A stretch of DNA of 64,000 bases from Eubacterium sp. (GTDB taxonomy: Bacteria; Bacillota; Clostridia; Peptostreptococcales; Anaerovoracaceae), in the NCBI GenBank assembly GCA_021769965.1, contig JAETRU010000010.1, positions 1 through 64,000 on the forward strand, read 5' to 3'. The stretch's first letter is position 1. Each line of letters starts with the position of its first letter. Under the pieces are notes generated by a model that worked only from the letters and a program-made list of their open reading frames with translations, was not told where the DNA came from and made no database searches. Below are positions 50,299 to 58,814 of this stretch, piece after piece. Position numbers and translations under genes: made by a program.

Positions 50299-51144
50299 AT
50301 GAACAAGAAATGGAAAGAAACACTCTATGAGTGCTGGAAGAATAAGAATTTTATGATTGGCTTCTTCATTTTGCTGTCGCTGATCCTGATCGCTATCTTT
50401 GCCGATGTTATCGCGCCTTACGGCGTCAATGAACACGGCGTAGGAGGACGGTATGAGGCTCCGAGTGCAAAATGCTGGTTTGGTACGGATGATGTGGGCA
50501 GAGACGTATTCTCCCGTACGATCTATGGTACCAGAATCGCCCTGTGGGTCGCTTTGCTGGGCGCTGTGATCCAGCTGGCCATCGGCGTGATCGTCGGTCT
50601 GGCCTGCGGATTCTTCGGCAAGTGGGTAGACAGAGTATTGACCTTCCTGACCGATCTGACCTGGTGTATTCCGGGAACCATTCTGGCGTTAGCCGTAGTT
50701 ACCATGATCGGAAAGGGCCTGACCAATACCATCATCGCCATCTCTCTGGTCGCCTGGGCCAGTTACGCCCGAACGGTCAGAGCCAAGACCATGTCGCTGA
50801 AAAATATGGCCTTCGTGGAAACGGGCAAGGCCTTTGGCGAGAGCAATACAGCGCTGATGATCCGATATATCCTGCCGAATGTTATTCCATCGCTGATCGT
50901 TATGGTATCCCTGAATCTGCCGGGAACTATCATGTCCACAACGACACTGTCCTTCCTGGGACTGGGATCCCAGCCGCCTTCAGCAGACTGGGGACTTGCG
51001 ATCTCTGTCGGTATCGACTCCATCAGACGCGCGCCGTGGCTCAGTGTGTTCCCTGGACTTGCTCTGGTGTACACGACCTTCGGTTTTAACCTTTTAGGTG
51101 AAGGGCTCAGAGACCTGCTCGACCCGCACATGAAATCACAGTAG
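50299..51144 (+). CDS. dppC: Dipeptide/oligopeptide ABC permease (DppC type)
   Basis: 281 residues, six spans. N-terminal KWKETLYECWKNKNFMIGFFILL, then the DppC block FGTDDVGRDVFSRTIYGTRIALWVA and the EAA region VETGKAFGESNTALMIRYILPNVIPSLIV; ends GEGLRDLLDPHMKSQ. Start 50299 lies one base after the dppB stop and follows GGAGG; the frame also opens at GTG 50287. Confidence 0.9.
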   Translation: MNKKWKETLYECWKNKNFMIGFFILLSLILIAIFADVIAPYGVNEHGVGGRYEAPSAKCWFGTDDVGRDVFSRTIYGTRIALWVALLGAVIQLAIGVIVGLACGFFGKWVDRVLTFLTDLTWCIPGTILALAVVTMIGKGLTNTIIAISLVAWASYARTVRAKTMSLKNMAFVETGKAFGESNTALMIRYILPNVIPSLIVMVSLNLPGTIMSTTTLSFLGLGSQPPSADWGLAISVGIDSIRRAPWLSVFPGLALVYTTFGFNLLGEGLRDLLDPHMKSQ

Positions 51145-51158
51145 AAAGGAGTATGGAT

Positions 51159-52133
51159 ATGAGTGAAGAATTATTGAGACTTGAACATCTGTCCATCGAC
51201 TACAAGGTCAAGGACGGTTACCTTTCTGCAGTAAACGACGTAAACTTTTCCGTGAACAAAGGAGAGGTGTTCGCAGTGGTCGGCGAGTCCGGCTGCGGAA
51301 AATCCACCGTGGCGCATAGTATCATGAACCTGCTGCCCGGCGGCAACGAAGAAATGAGCGGAAAGATCCTCTTTAAAGGGAAGGATCTGCGCCAGTGCAC
51401 AAGTGAGGAGATGGAGAAGATCCGCGGAGGAGAGATCGGAATGATCTTCCAGAACCCGCTGGATTCTCTGAATCCGGTCTATACCGTAGGCAGTCAGGTC
51501 GCCGAGGCGATCTCTCTGGACAAAGTAGATAAAGTTGAGGCCTGGAACCGGGTGATCAAGCTGTTTCGGGATGTAAAGATGCCTGACGCCGAGGAGCGTG
51601 TAAACAGTTTTCCTCATGAGCTTTCCGGCGGAATGCGCCAGCGTGTCATGATCGCCATGATGCTTTCACGTAATCCGGAGCTGCTCATCGCGGACGAGCC
51701 TACTACTGCTCTGGATGTGACCATAGAAGCGCAGATCCTGTCTATCATGAAGGATCTGAAAGATAAATACAATACAGCGATCATGCTGATCACCCATAAC
51801 TTCGGTCTGGTTGCCGAGATCGCGGACAAGATCGGCATCATGTACGCGGGAGAAATGGTTGAGAGCGGAGACGTCTATGAGATCTTCGCCAATCCGACGC
51901 ATCCGTATACCCGCCTGCTGATGCAGGCTCTGCCGAGAAAGACTAAGGCAGAAGGCAGACTGCAGACCATCGACGGCTCGGTTCCGCGTATTACAGAGAA
52001 GAAACCGGAGTGCAGGTTTGCCAACCGCTGCCCGTATGCGCAGGAACGCTGCTTCAAAGAAGCGCCGGAGCTGGTCTACGTGAAGGATGATCACTTCTGC
52101 CGCTGTCATCTGGCCGGAAAGGAAGAAAAGTAG
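51159..52133 (+). CDS. dppD: Dipeptide/oligopeptide ABC ATPase (DppD type)
   Basis: 324 residues. Walker A GESGCGKST, Q-loop MIFQNPLDSLNPVYTVGSQ, signature LSGGMRQRVMIAMM, Walker B LLIADEPTTALD, switch His in ITHNFG, and the DppD/OppD C-terminal cysteine-rich extension CRFANRCPYAQERC...HFCRCH. Energises import together with DppF. ATG 51159 has the better spacing to AAGGAG; 51153 is also possible. Confidence 0.92.
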   Translation: MSEELLRLEHLSIDYKVKDGYLSAVNDVNFSVNKGEVFAVVGESGCGKSTVAHSIMNLLPGGNEEMSGKILFKGKDLRQCTSEEMEKIRGGEIGMIFQNPLDSLNPVYTVGSQVAEAISLDKVDKVEAWNRVIKLFRDVKMPDAEERVNSFPHELSGGMRQRVMIAMMLSRNPELLIADEPTTALDVTIEAQILSIMKDLKDKYNTAIMLITHNFGLVAEIADKIGIMYAGEMVESGDVYEIFANPTHPYTRLLMQALPRKTKAEGRLQTIDGSVPRITEKKPECRFANRCPYAQERCFKEAPELVYVKDDHFCRCHLAGKEEK

Positions 52134-52134
52134 T

Positions 52135-53121
52135 ATGGAACAAAGAGTGATGATTAAACTGGATGGCCTGAAAAAATACTTTTCTATTTCGAAGGGCCTG
52201 ATTAAAAAAACAACAACCTACGTGAAAGCCGTAGATGATATATCTCTGGAGATCAAAGAGGGCGAGATCGTCGGTCTGGTAGGAGAGTCCGGAAGCGGCA
52301 AGACAACGCTGGCTCGCGTGATCTTAAATCTGACGAAAATGACGGGCGGCAACATCGTCATTGACGATATCGACCTGTCCAAGGCCACGAGAGCGCAGAT
52401 AAAACAGCTGCGCAGCGAGATCGCCGTAGTGTTCCAGGATCCGGCATCCAATCTGAATCCGAGACAGACGGTAGAAAGCTCTATCATGCGGCCGATGCTC
52501 ATACACGGCGTACCTAAAGCGGAAGCAAAGCAGAAGGCAAAAGACGTGCTGGAAATGGTAAAGATGGACCAGAGATATCTGGACAGCTATCCTCACCAGC
52601 TATCCGGAGGCCAGCTGCAGAGAATCGCTATCGCCAGAGCTTTGGCGCTGAATCCGAAGGTCATGATCCTGGATGAGCCGACCAGCGCTCTGGACGTGTC
52701 CGTACAGGCACAGATCCTGAACCTGCTTCTGGATCTGCAGGAACAGCTTCATCTGACCTACCTGGTCATCACCCACGATCTGAACGTCATCAAGTACATC
52801 AGTGACAAGATCGCCGTTATGTATCTGGGAAGACTGGTGGAGTTCGGACCGACGATGGAGATCGCGGAGCACGCCAAGCATCCGTATACCAGAGGACTGC
52901 TCAACGCGGCGCCGATTCTGGACCCGAATCTCCGTGACAGAGAGAAAGAGGTCATGGGCGGCGACCCGGGCAGTCTGATCAAGATCGGCGCCGGATGCCG
53001 TTTCTGCGACAGATGCAAATATGCTACAGAAGAGTGCAAAGCCTCTATGCCTGAGGATATCATCATAGCTCCCGGCCACCAGGTGGCATGCTTCCATCCG
53101 TTGGATGAGAAGGAGTGTTAA
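52135..53121 (+). CDS. dppF: Dipeptide/oligopeptide ABC ATPase (DppF type)
   Basis: 328 residues. Walker A GESGSGKTT, Q-loop VFQDPASNLNPRQTVESSI, signature LSGGQLQRIAIARAL, Walker B MILDEPTSALD, ITHDLNVIKYISD, and C-terminal CRFCDRCKYATEECKASMP. Begins one base after the dppD stop, with ribosome site GGAAAGGAAG. Confidence 0.92.
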   Translation: MEQRVMIKLDGLKKYFSISKGLIKKTTTYVKAVDDISLEIKEGEIVGLVGESGSGKTTLARVILNLTKMTGGNIVIDDIDLSKATRAQIKQLRSEIAVVFQDPASNLNPRQTVESSIMRPMLIHGVPKAEAKQKAKDVLEMVKMDQRYLDSYPHQLSGGQLQRIAIARALALNPKVMILDEPTSALDVSVQAQILNLLLDLQEQLHLTYLVITHDLNVIKYISDKIAVMYLGRLVEFGPTMEIAEHAKHPYTRGLLNAAPILDPNLRDREKEVMGGDPGSLIKIGAGCRFCDRCKYATEECKASMPEDIIIAPGHQVACFHPLDEKEC

Positions 53122-53127
53122 AAAAGA

Positions 53128-53144
53128 TTGTAATAAAATTACAA
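53128..53144. repeat. Perfect palindrome between dppF and dppA-type binding-protein gene
   Basis: TTGTAAT-AAA-ATTACAA. As RNA it would form a small hairpin 40 bases before the binding-protein gene; such intercistronic hairpins can raise expression of the solute-binding protein. It could also be an operator. Confidence 0.5.
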
Positions 53145-53185
53145 TAGATTAAGTTCAAAACCGAATTTTATAAGGAGGACCAAAA

Positions 53186-54745
53186 ATGAAAAAGAAATTA
53201 TTAGTGTTGGGCCTGATCGCAGCATTAGTGTTCAGCATGGCTGCATGCGGCGGCGGAGATGAAGGCGGCGGAGAATCCGCTAAGACCAATCTGACGATCA
53301 TCGACGGCGAGTGGTATGGTCTGGATACCTATCAGCTGGACAGCACAGCTGGCGCACAGGGACTCAACTCCACAGGACTTTTCCAGTGGGATCCTGAGAA
53401 GAACGAAATGGTAGACAACGTATGTACTGACTGGGAACTCAGCGAGGACGGCAAGACCGCGACCTTTAATGTACCGGAAGGCATGAAGTATTCCACCGGC
53501 GAACAGGTTGAGCCGGAAGACGTTGTTGCGTCTTTAGAGCATGGTCTGAAAGTCAGCCCGTACAAAGACGGTTATGACAACATCGAGTCTATGGATGTTG
53601 ACGGAAGAACAGTAACTCTGCACCTGAGCGAGTTCCGTTCCGATATGCAGTACTATCTGTGCGCAGGTTTCGTAACTGTTATCGATAAGGACGAGCTGGA
53701 CAACATGAGCGACGAAGAACTGATGTGGGGATGCCACCCTTACGGCATGTACGCACTGGCTGAAGACGGATATGTATCCGGTTCCGAGGTCAACCTGGTT
53801 AGAAACGAAGGTTTCAAATGCGCTAACCCGCTGGTAGAGAACAAGGAAGCAGGCAAATTTGAAACTGTCAAGGTAAGATTCAACGTAGAAGCTTTCACAC
53901 AGACAGAGGATCTGCTGGCAGGCAATGTAGATATGCTTATGTCACTGGACAGCGACCAGTATCTGGAACTGAAGGATAACAAGGATGTTCAGATGGCAGA
54001 TACCACTTATCCGAACATCACCTATTTTGAAATGAACACTGACAGAGACATCTTCAAGGATGAAAAAGTCCGTAAGGCTCTGGCTCTGGCTCTGGACAGA
54101 GAAGGTCTGGCAGAAGCTACAGACGGAATCATTGAACCTTCTTACTCCATGATCACCAACGGTATGCAGAACTTCAACCAGGATGCAGAAGACTGGTTCA
54201 AGGGAAATCTGGCAAACGATCCTGAGCAGGCTAAGAAGCTGTTAGAGGAAGCTGGCTGGAAAGAAGGCAAAGACGGTTATCGTGAAAAGGACGGCAAAGT
54301 ATTAGAGTTCACATGGTATGCATGGACTGACCAGACAACTCTTCCTGAAACTATGGCAGAACAGTTCAAGCAGGTAGGATTCAAGATGAACATCGAAACT
54401 ATCGACTGGAACTACGTATATGACAACATCAACAATGATGACTATGACGCAGGTATCGAATGGCTGTCCTGGGCAGAGCCTATGCTGATCTTCAACGCCT
54501 GCTACTATGACCTGAATGCTCCGGGAAATACCGACGCATATTATGAAAAGGTAAAGAAGGCAGCTCACGAGCTGGATACTGATAAGAGAACAGAAATGGT
54601 AGGAGACCTCCAGATGGATCTCTTCAAGAACGTCAACATGATCCCTATGTATGCTGAACTTTCCTTCACTGCAATGAACAAGGATCTGAAGGGATTCAAC
54701 GTACTGGCAGACGGCAGCGCGCCTCTTAACGATCTGGCATACTAA
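53186..54745 (+). CDS. Peptide ABC transporter substrate-binding lipoprotein
   Basis: 519 residues. Lipoprotein signal MKKKLLVLGLIAALVFSMAA with lipidated Cys21, a Gly/Glu-rich linker, then the family 5 extracellular solute-binding fold: DNVCTDWELSEDGKTATFNVPEGMKYSTGEQVEPEDVVASLEHGL, KALALALDREGLAEATDG and DPEQAKKLLEEAGWKEGKDG. It captures peptides outside the cell for DppBCDF. Last gene of the transporter operon; ribosome site AAGGAGG. I avoid the symbol dppA because the M55 peptidase at 56.8 kb carries that name in Bacillus. Confidence 0.92.
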   Translation: MKKKLLVLGLIAALVFSMAACGGGDEGGGESAKTNLTIIDGEWYGLDTYQLDSTAGAQGLNSTGLFQWDPEKNEMVDNVCTDWELSEDGKTATFNVPEGMKYSTGEQVEPEDVVASLEHGLKVSPYKDGYDNIESMDVDGRTVTLHLSEFRSDMQYYLCAGFVTVIDKDELDNMSDEELMWGCHPYGMYALAEDGYVSGSEVNLVRNEGFKCANPLVENKEAGKFETVKVRFNVEAFTQTEDLLAGNVDMLMSLDSDQYLELKDNKDVQMADTTYPNITYFEMNTDRDIFKDEKVRKALALALDREGLAEATDGIIEPSYSMITNGMQNFNQDAEDWFKGNLANDPEQAKKLLEEAGWKEGKDGYREKDGKVLEFTWYAWTDQTTLPETMAEQFKQVGFKMNIETIDWNYVYDNINNDDYDAGIEWLSWAEPMLIFNACYYDLNAPGNTDAYYEKVKKAAHELDTDKRTEMVGDLQMDLFKNVNMIPMYAELSFTAMNKDLKGFNVLADGSAPLNDLAY

Positions 54746-54776
54746 ATTATTTGTTTTAGATAAAGCATAGTACACG

Positions 54777-54803
54777 GCGGCTGTCTGCAACGCAGACAGC
54801 CGC
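54777..54803 (+). terminator. Strong hairpin after the binding-protein gene, no T run
   Basis: GCGGCTGTCTGC and GCAGACAGCCGC form a perfect 12-bp stem with a three-base loop. It lacks a T tract, so it may protect the mRNA 3' end or act as a weak terminator before the next sigma-54 promoter. Confidence 0.55.
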
Positions 54804-54828
54804 TGCTGTAAAGACAGATAAAGAACCA

Positions 54829-54853
54829 TCCTGTTAAATAAGATGAAACAGGA
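54829..54853. promoter_or_regulatory. Inverted repeat upstream of the second sigma-54 promoter
   Basis: TCCTGTT and AACAGGA arms separated by 11 bases, about 75 bases before the -24 element. It could be an activator site, but it matches the 47.7 kb palindrome only in a GTTAAA core. Confidence 0.3.
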
Positions 54854-54925
54854 TTATATATGATACGCTTTATAAAATTTGCCAGTCTGAGAACCCGTAA
54901 GGCTTGATTTTGCTGGGTTTTCAGA

Positions 54926-54942
54926 ATGGCATGAAACTTGCT
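54926..54942 (+). promoter_or_regulatory. Sigma-54 (-24/-12) promoter of the racemase-DmpA-DppA operon
   Basis: ATGGCATGAAACTTGCT: GG at 54928-54929, ten bases, GC at 54940-54941. Same layout as the promoter at 47801-47817, 58 bases before the racemase start. Confidence 0.8.
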
Positions 54943-54999
54943 ATAAGAAATAACGAAAAGTAAACGATATATTAAAGCAGCAGAAAGGCGTTTATAGTT

Positions 55000-55722
55000 A
55001 TGAAAAAGAAGATTGGCGTACTGGGAGGCATGGGCCCTATGGCTTCTCAGCTGTTCTACAAAATGGTGACAGAAAAAACATGCGCGTCCTGCGATCAGGA
55101 TCATGTAAGCATGGTTATCTGCAGCGATACCTCTATGCCGGACCGCACGGGCGCAATCCTGAGCGGGCAGCTGCAAGAGGTGCACGATAAAATGCTCTCT
55201 GACGCTAGAATGCTGGAAGAGTGCGGGTGTCAGGCGATTGCCATCACCTGCAATACGGCTCATTATTTTGCGGATATGATTGCAGATGAGCTCAGCATTC
55301 CAATCATTCATATGATAAAAGAGACAGTCAGCAGAATTACAGAAGAAGCGCCCGGCAGCAAGGTGGCGATCCTGGCCACCGACGGAACGATACAGACCGG
55401 CATCTATCAGAAGAGAATGGAAGAAGCCGGACTTAGACCGTATGTTCCGGACGCGGAGCTTCAGAGCATTGTCATGTATCAGATCTATGACTGCGTAAAG
55501 GCCGGAAAACCTTATGACGCAGAGAAGTGGAACGTTCTTGATCGAACCGTTCGGGCTGCGGGCTGCACCCATGCTATCATGGGCTGCACAGAGCTGTCCG
55601 TGATCAAAGCCGACGAGGGACTGGATGACTTCTACCTTGATCCAATGGAAGTATTGGCAGAGAAAGTGATCGAGTTCAGCGGCGGAAAAGTGAAGCGCGG
55701 AAGCGACCAGGTACAGTGGTAA
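55000..55722 (+). CDS. Aspartate/glutamate racemase family protein
   Basis: 240 residues. KKIGVLGGMGPMASQLFYKM and both catalytic cysteines: Cys84 in AITCNTAHYF and Cys196 in IMGCTELSV, the pattern of PLP-independent aspartate racemases. It would convert between D- and L-aspartate (or glutamate). First gene behind the second sigma-54 promoter, followed by two aminopeptidases, so it may return D-amino acids freed from peptides to the L pool. Confidence 0.85.
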   Translation: MKKKIGVLGGMGPMASQLFYKMVTEKTCASCDQDHVSMVICSDTSMPDRTGAILSGQLQEVHDKMLSDARMLEECGCQAIAITCNTAHYFADMIADELSIPIIHMIKETVSRITEEAPGSKVAILATDGTIQTGIYQKRMEEAGLRPYVPDAELQSIVMYQIYDCVKAGKPYDAEKWNVLDRTVRAAGCTHAIMGCTELSVIKADEGLDDFYLDPMEVLAEKVIEFSGGKVKRGSDQVQW

Positions 55723-55770
55723 AAGAATCGTGCGCATATATTAAATTATTATGAAAGAGGAGGAAAGAAG

Positions 55771-56796
55771 ATGGGACTGCCTGAAAACAGCAGAGCAAAA
55801 ATACAGAATAAATACCCAAAGGGTAAGAAAAACCTGATTACCGATGTACCTGGCGTTAAGGTGGGGCATGTAACACTGCAGGATGATGAAAAAGATATCC
55901 ATACCGGTGTAACTGCAATACTGCCTCATGAAGGAAACCTGTTTAAGAACAAGGTGACTGCCGGCGTGTCTGTGATCAACGGGTTCGGCAAAAGCGCCGG
56001 ACTGGTTCAGATCGATGAACTGGGAACTATCGAGTCACCGATCATTATGACCAACACGTTCAGTGTAGGTACAGCTATCAACGCATCCCTGAGATACATA
56101 CTTGCCGAAAATGAAGATATCGGTGTTTCCACCTGCACGGTAAACTGTGTAGTTACAGAGTGCAATGACGGCGGACTCAATGATATCCGCGGCATGCACG
56201 TGACTGAGCAGGACGTGCTGACAGCCCTGGATAACGCCGCTGAAGATTTTGAAGAAGGAGCGGTCGGTTCCGGTACAGGCATGTGCTGCATGGGCATCAA
56301 AGGCGGGATCGGTTCCGCGTCAAGAATCGTAAAGGTCAAAGACAAGGAATTTACCATAGGCGCTATTTTGATGTCAAACTTCGGAGAGCTTGGAAACCTG
56401 CGTATCGACGGACAGAGGATCCCGACGCCGCTTCCGAAAACCGGCGAAAAGGATAAGGGTTCTGTCATCATCGTGCTGGGTACGGATCTGCCGCTCAATG
56501 ACCGGCAGCTGCGCCGCGTCGCGAAGCGTGCCACCGTGGGACTGGGCAGAGTCGGATCTTATCTTGGAAACGGCAGCGGAGATATTGCTATTGCGTTTTC
56601 TACCAGCAATATCGTGCCTCATTACTGTGAAGGCGGCATCGTGGACATGAAGATGGTCCACGACGATTCCCTGGACTGCATCTTTGAGGCAACGGCGGAG
56701 GCTGTAGAAGAGGCTGTGATCAGCTCTCTGTATCACGCGGAGACGGTCAAAGGCATCCGTGGCAAGGTATTGTATGGTTTGAGAGAATTTATCTAA
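55771..56796 (+). CDS. P1 family (DmpA) aminopeptidase
   Basis: 341 residues of the self-processing N-terminal-nucleophile family that includes L-aminopeptidase/D-amidase DmpA and beta-peptidyl aminopeptidases. Key blocks: ITDVPGVKVGHVTLQDDEKD, TGVTAILPHEG, TNTFSVGTAIN, VTECNDGGLNDIRG and the cleavage site NGSGDIAIAFST, where Ser269 would become the new N-terminal nucleophile. It releases N-terminal residues, some members accepting D- or beta-amino acids. Ribosome site GAGGAGGAAAG. Confidence 0.85.
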   Translation: MGLPENSRAKIQNKYPKGKKNLITDVPGVKVGHVTLQDDEKDIHTGVTAILPHEGNLFKNKVTAGVSVINGFGKSAGLVQIDELGTIESPIIMTNTFSVGTAINASLRYILAENEDIGVSTCTVNCVVTECNDGGLNDIRGMHVTEQDVLTALDNAAEDFEEGAVGSGTGMCCMGIKGGIGSASRIVKVKDKEFTIGAILMSNFGELGNLRIDGQRIPTPLPKTGEKDKGSVIIVLGTDLPLNDRQLRRVAKRATVGLGRVGSYLGNGSGDIAIAFSTSNIVPHYCEGGIVDMKMVHDDSLDCIFEATAEAVEEAVISSLYHAETVKGIRGKVLYGLREFI

Positions 56797-56809
56797 AAGA
56801 GGTAGGCAT

Positions 56810-57610
56810 ATGAAGATTTTTATCAGTGCGGATATAGAAGGAATTACCGGCGTAACGTCGTGGGCGTCCACCTGTTACGGCGGCAAAGATTATGACGCCG
56901 CGTGCAGACAGATGTCTCTGGAAGTGGCGGCAGCCTGCAGAGGCGCTATTGCGGCCGGATGTCAGGTCGTTGTTAAAGACGGGCATGAGGACGCCATGAA
57001 TATCGATCCCGATGTGCTGCCGCGGGGCGTAGAGCTGATCCGCGGATGGATGAGCGATCCGTTTTCCATGATGGGCGGTCTGGACGATACTTATGACGGC
57101 ATTCTGTATATCGGTTATCATTCCGGCGCGTGGACGGATACCAGTCCGCTGAAGCATACAGGTGAGGATTATCTTTACAACTGGGTCAAGGTCAATGGCG
57201 AGTACGCCTCAGAGTTCACGCTGAATTCTATTCTGGCTGACCAGTTCGGCGTACCGTCGCTGCTTTTGTCAGGCGACAGGGGCATCTGCACAGATGCCGC
57301 GGCTCAGTATCCGGGTCTGGTGACTGTGGAGACCAAGCACGGCGTCGGCAACGCTACATGGAACCGGCATCCGCAGGAAGTGATCGAGGAGATCGAAGCC
57401 GAAACGGCCAGGATCCTGTCTCAGCCTCTTCCAAAGGCTAAGGCGGCGGCAGAGAAGTACACCATGGAACTGTGCTTCAAGGATTTCCAGAGAGCCAAGT
57501 CGGCAGCGTGGTATCCGGGCGCTGAAAGAATCGATAAGTACACGGTCAGCATCACCGAATCAAATGCGCTGGATCTGGCTGTTGCGAGAATGTTCATGTG
57601 CGGCGCATAA
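56810..57610 (+). CDS. dppA: M55 family zinc D-aminopeptidase (DppA of Bacillus)
   Basis: 266 residues. The M55 start MKIFISADIEGITGV provides zinc ligands Asp8 and Glu10; GHEDAMNID, YHSGAW (conserved His) and LLSGDRGICTDAAAQYP complete the site. Bacillus DppA cleaves peptides with D-alanine at the N-terminus. It starts 13 bases after dmpA-like. Its presence with a racemase, DmpA and an inferred cytoplasmic D-aminopeptidase-type hydrolase makes D-peptide use the best reading of this regulon. Confidence 0.88.
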   Translation: MKIFISADIEGITGVTSWASTCYGGKDYDAACRQMSLEVAAACRGAIAAGCQVVVKDGHEDAMNIDPDVLPRGVELIRGWMSDPFSMMGGLDDTYDGILYIGYHSGAWTDTSPLKHTGEDYLYNWVKVNGEYASEFTLNSILADQFGVPSLLLSGDRGICTDAAAQYPGLVTVETKHGVGNATWNRHPQEVIEEIEAETARILSQPLPKAKAAAEKYTMELCFKDFQRAKSAAWYPGAERIDKYTVSITESNALDLAVARMFMCGA

Positions 57611-57628
57611 AAAAGACAAACGCATTAT

Positions 57629-57668
57629 AAAAAAGATCCCAGGCCATGCGGAGGCGGGGATCTTTTTC
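57629..57668. terminator. Bidirectional terminator between dppA and birA
   Basis: AAAAAGATCCC and GGGATCTTTTT arms around a 16-base loop; works for both convergent genes. Confidence 0.85.
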
Positions 57669-57674
57669 GTTCAT

Positions 57675-58649
57675 CTATTCTACGCGGATGGAGATTTCGC
57701 CGGTGGTCAGAGTCTCTATCTGGCGGTTTTTGCGTCCTTCCAGATATTCTACCACGAGGCCGCCGTTATCGTCGATGTCGATGGCGCGGGCACGGATGCC
57801 TATCTCGCTCAGATTCGGATGAACTGTGATGTTTTTGCCGAGGATAAAGCAGCGGGTGCGGTATTCCCGCAGGAAGTCCTTTCTGGTCAGATCGGTCGAC
57901 AGAATGTCCATCAGCTGATTATATATCTCCGCGGCCAGTTCTGCCCGGGAAAAACTGTTCTTTGTCCGGGAAAGACAGCCCGCGATGTGGTCCAGCTCCG
58001 GCGGGAAGCTGCCCGGAAAGCAGTTGACGCCGATGCCGATGACCAGCCGGTCGATGCTGCCGTTTTCAAAGCTGGTCTGGGCTTCTGTCAGGATGCCGCA
58101 GATTTTTTTGCTCTGGTAGAATACATCGTTGACCCATTTGATCCTGGTTTTGACTCCGGCTGCTGTCTCTGCGGCGCGGGAAACGGCTACGGCCGCTGCC
58201 ATGGTGACATACAGAGATTTGTTCAGATCAAAGTCCGGGCGCAGGGCGACGGTCATATAGAGGCCGGTCCCTGCGGGAGATTCAAAGCTGCGGCCCAGAC
58301 GTCCGCGGCCTGCTGTCTGTTTATTGGCGATGATCATGACCGGCTTGTCCGCAATAGGCACTTCTTTTGCCACATTGTTGGTGGAATCTACGGTATCAAA
58401 GACCTGCAGATCGCAGGGATATCTGAGGAGACCGGTGATCGCGTCCGCCGTCAGCATGTTGCTCTTTGATCTGAGCCGGTAGCCGGTGCTGGGTTTGCTC
58501 TCGATATGATAGCCTTCGTTTTTCAGCTGCTGCATGGCCTTCCAAACTGCGTTTCTGGAAACCTGCAGTTGTTCTCCGATCTTCTGGCCGGAAAGATAGG
58601 TGCCTGTATTTTCACTGAGCAGTCTCAGCAGGTCTGTTCTCGTTGACAT
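57675..58649 (-). CDS. birA: Biotin protein ligase / biotin operon repressor
   Basis: 324 residues. N-terminal winged helix (LLRLLSENTGTYLSGQKIGEQLQVSRNAVWKAMQQLKNEGYHIES), central ligase domain with QTAGRGRLGRSFESPAGTGLYMTV (biotinoyl-AMP loop GRGRLGR), IKWVNDVFYQSKKICGIL and VIGIGVNCF, and the C-terminal SH3-like cap. It activates biotin and attaches it to carriers such as that at 10.6 kb, and as a dimer can repress biotin genes. Start 58649 follows GGAGGATCCAC. Confidence 0.92.
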   Translation of the reverse strand: MSTRTDLLRLLSENTGTYLSGQKIGEQLQVSRNAVWKAMQQLKNEGYHIESKPSTGYRLRSKSNMLTADAITGLLRYPCDLQVFDTVDSTNNVAKEVPIADKPVMIIANKQTAGRGRLGRSFESPAGTGLYMTVALRPDFDLNKSLYVTMAAAVAVSRAAETAAGVKTRIKWVNDVFYQSKKICGILTEAQTSFENGSIDRLVIGIGVNCFPGSFPPELDHIAGCLSRTKNSFSRAELAAEIYNQLMDILSTDLTRKDFLREYRTRCFILGKNITVHPNLSEIGIRARAIDIDDNGGLVVEYLEGRKNRQIETLTTGEISIRVE

Positions 58650-58814
58650 GTGGATCCTCCGTTGTTTCTTTCGTTTTCTATAGTATATCATGAATTTTGT
58701 TAGGAAAAAAGTTGGAGTTTATGTGAAATCCTTTATTTTTTCACGATTGTATGCTAAAATGTATTGTTACAGACAGTATTACTTTTGTAAAAACAGGAGG
58801 AATTTAAAAATTAC

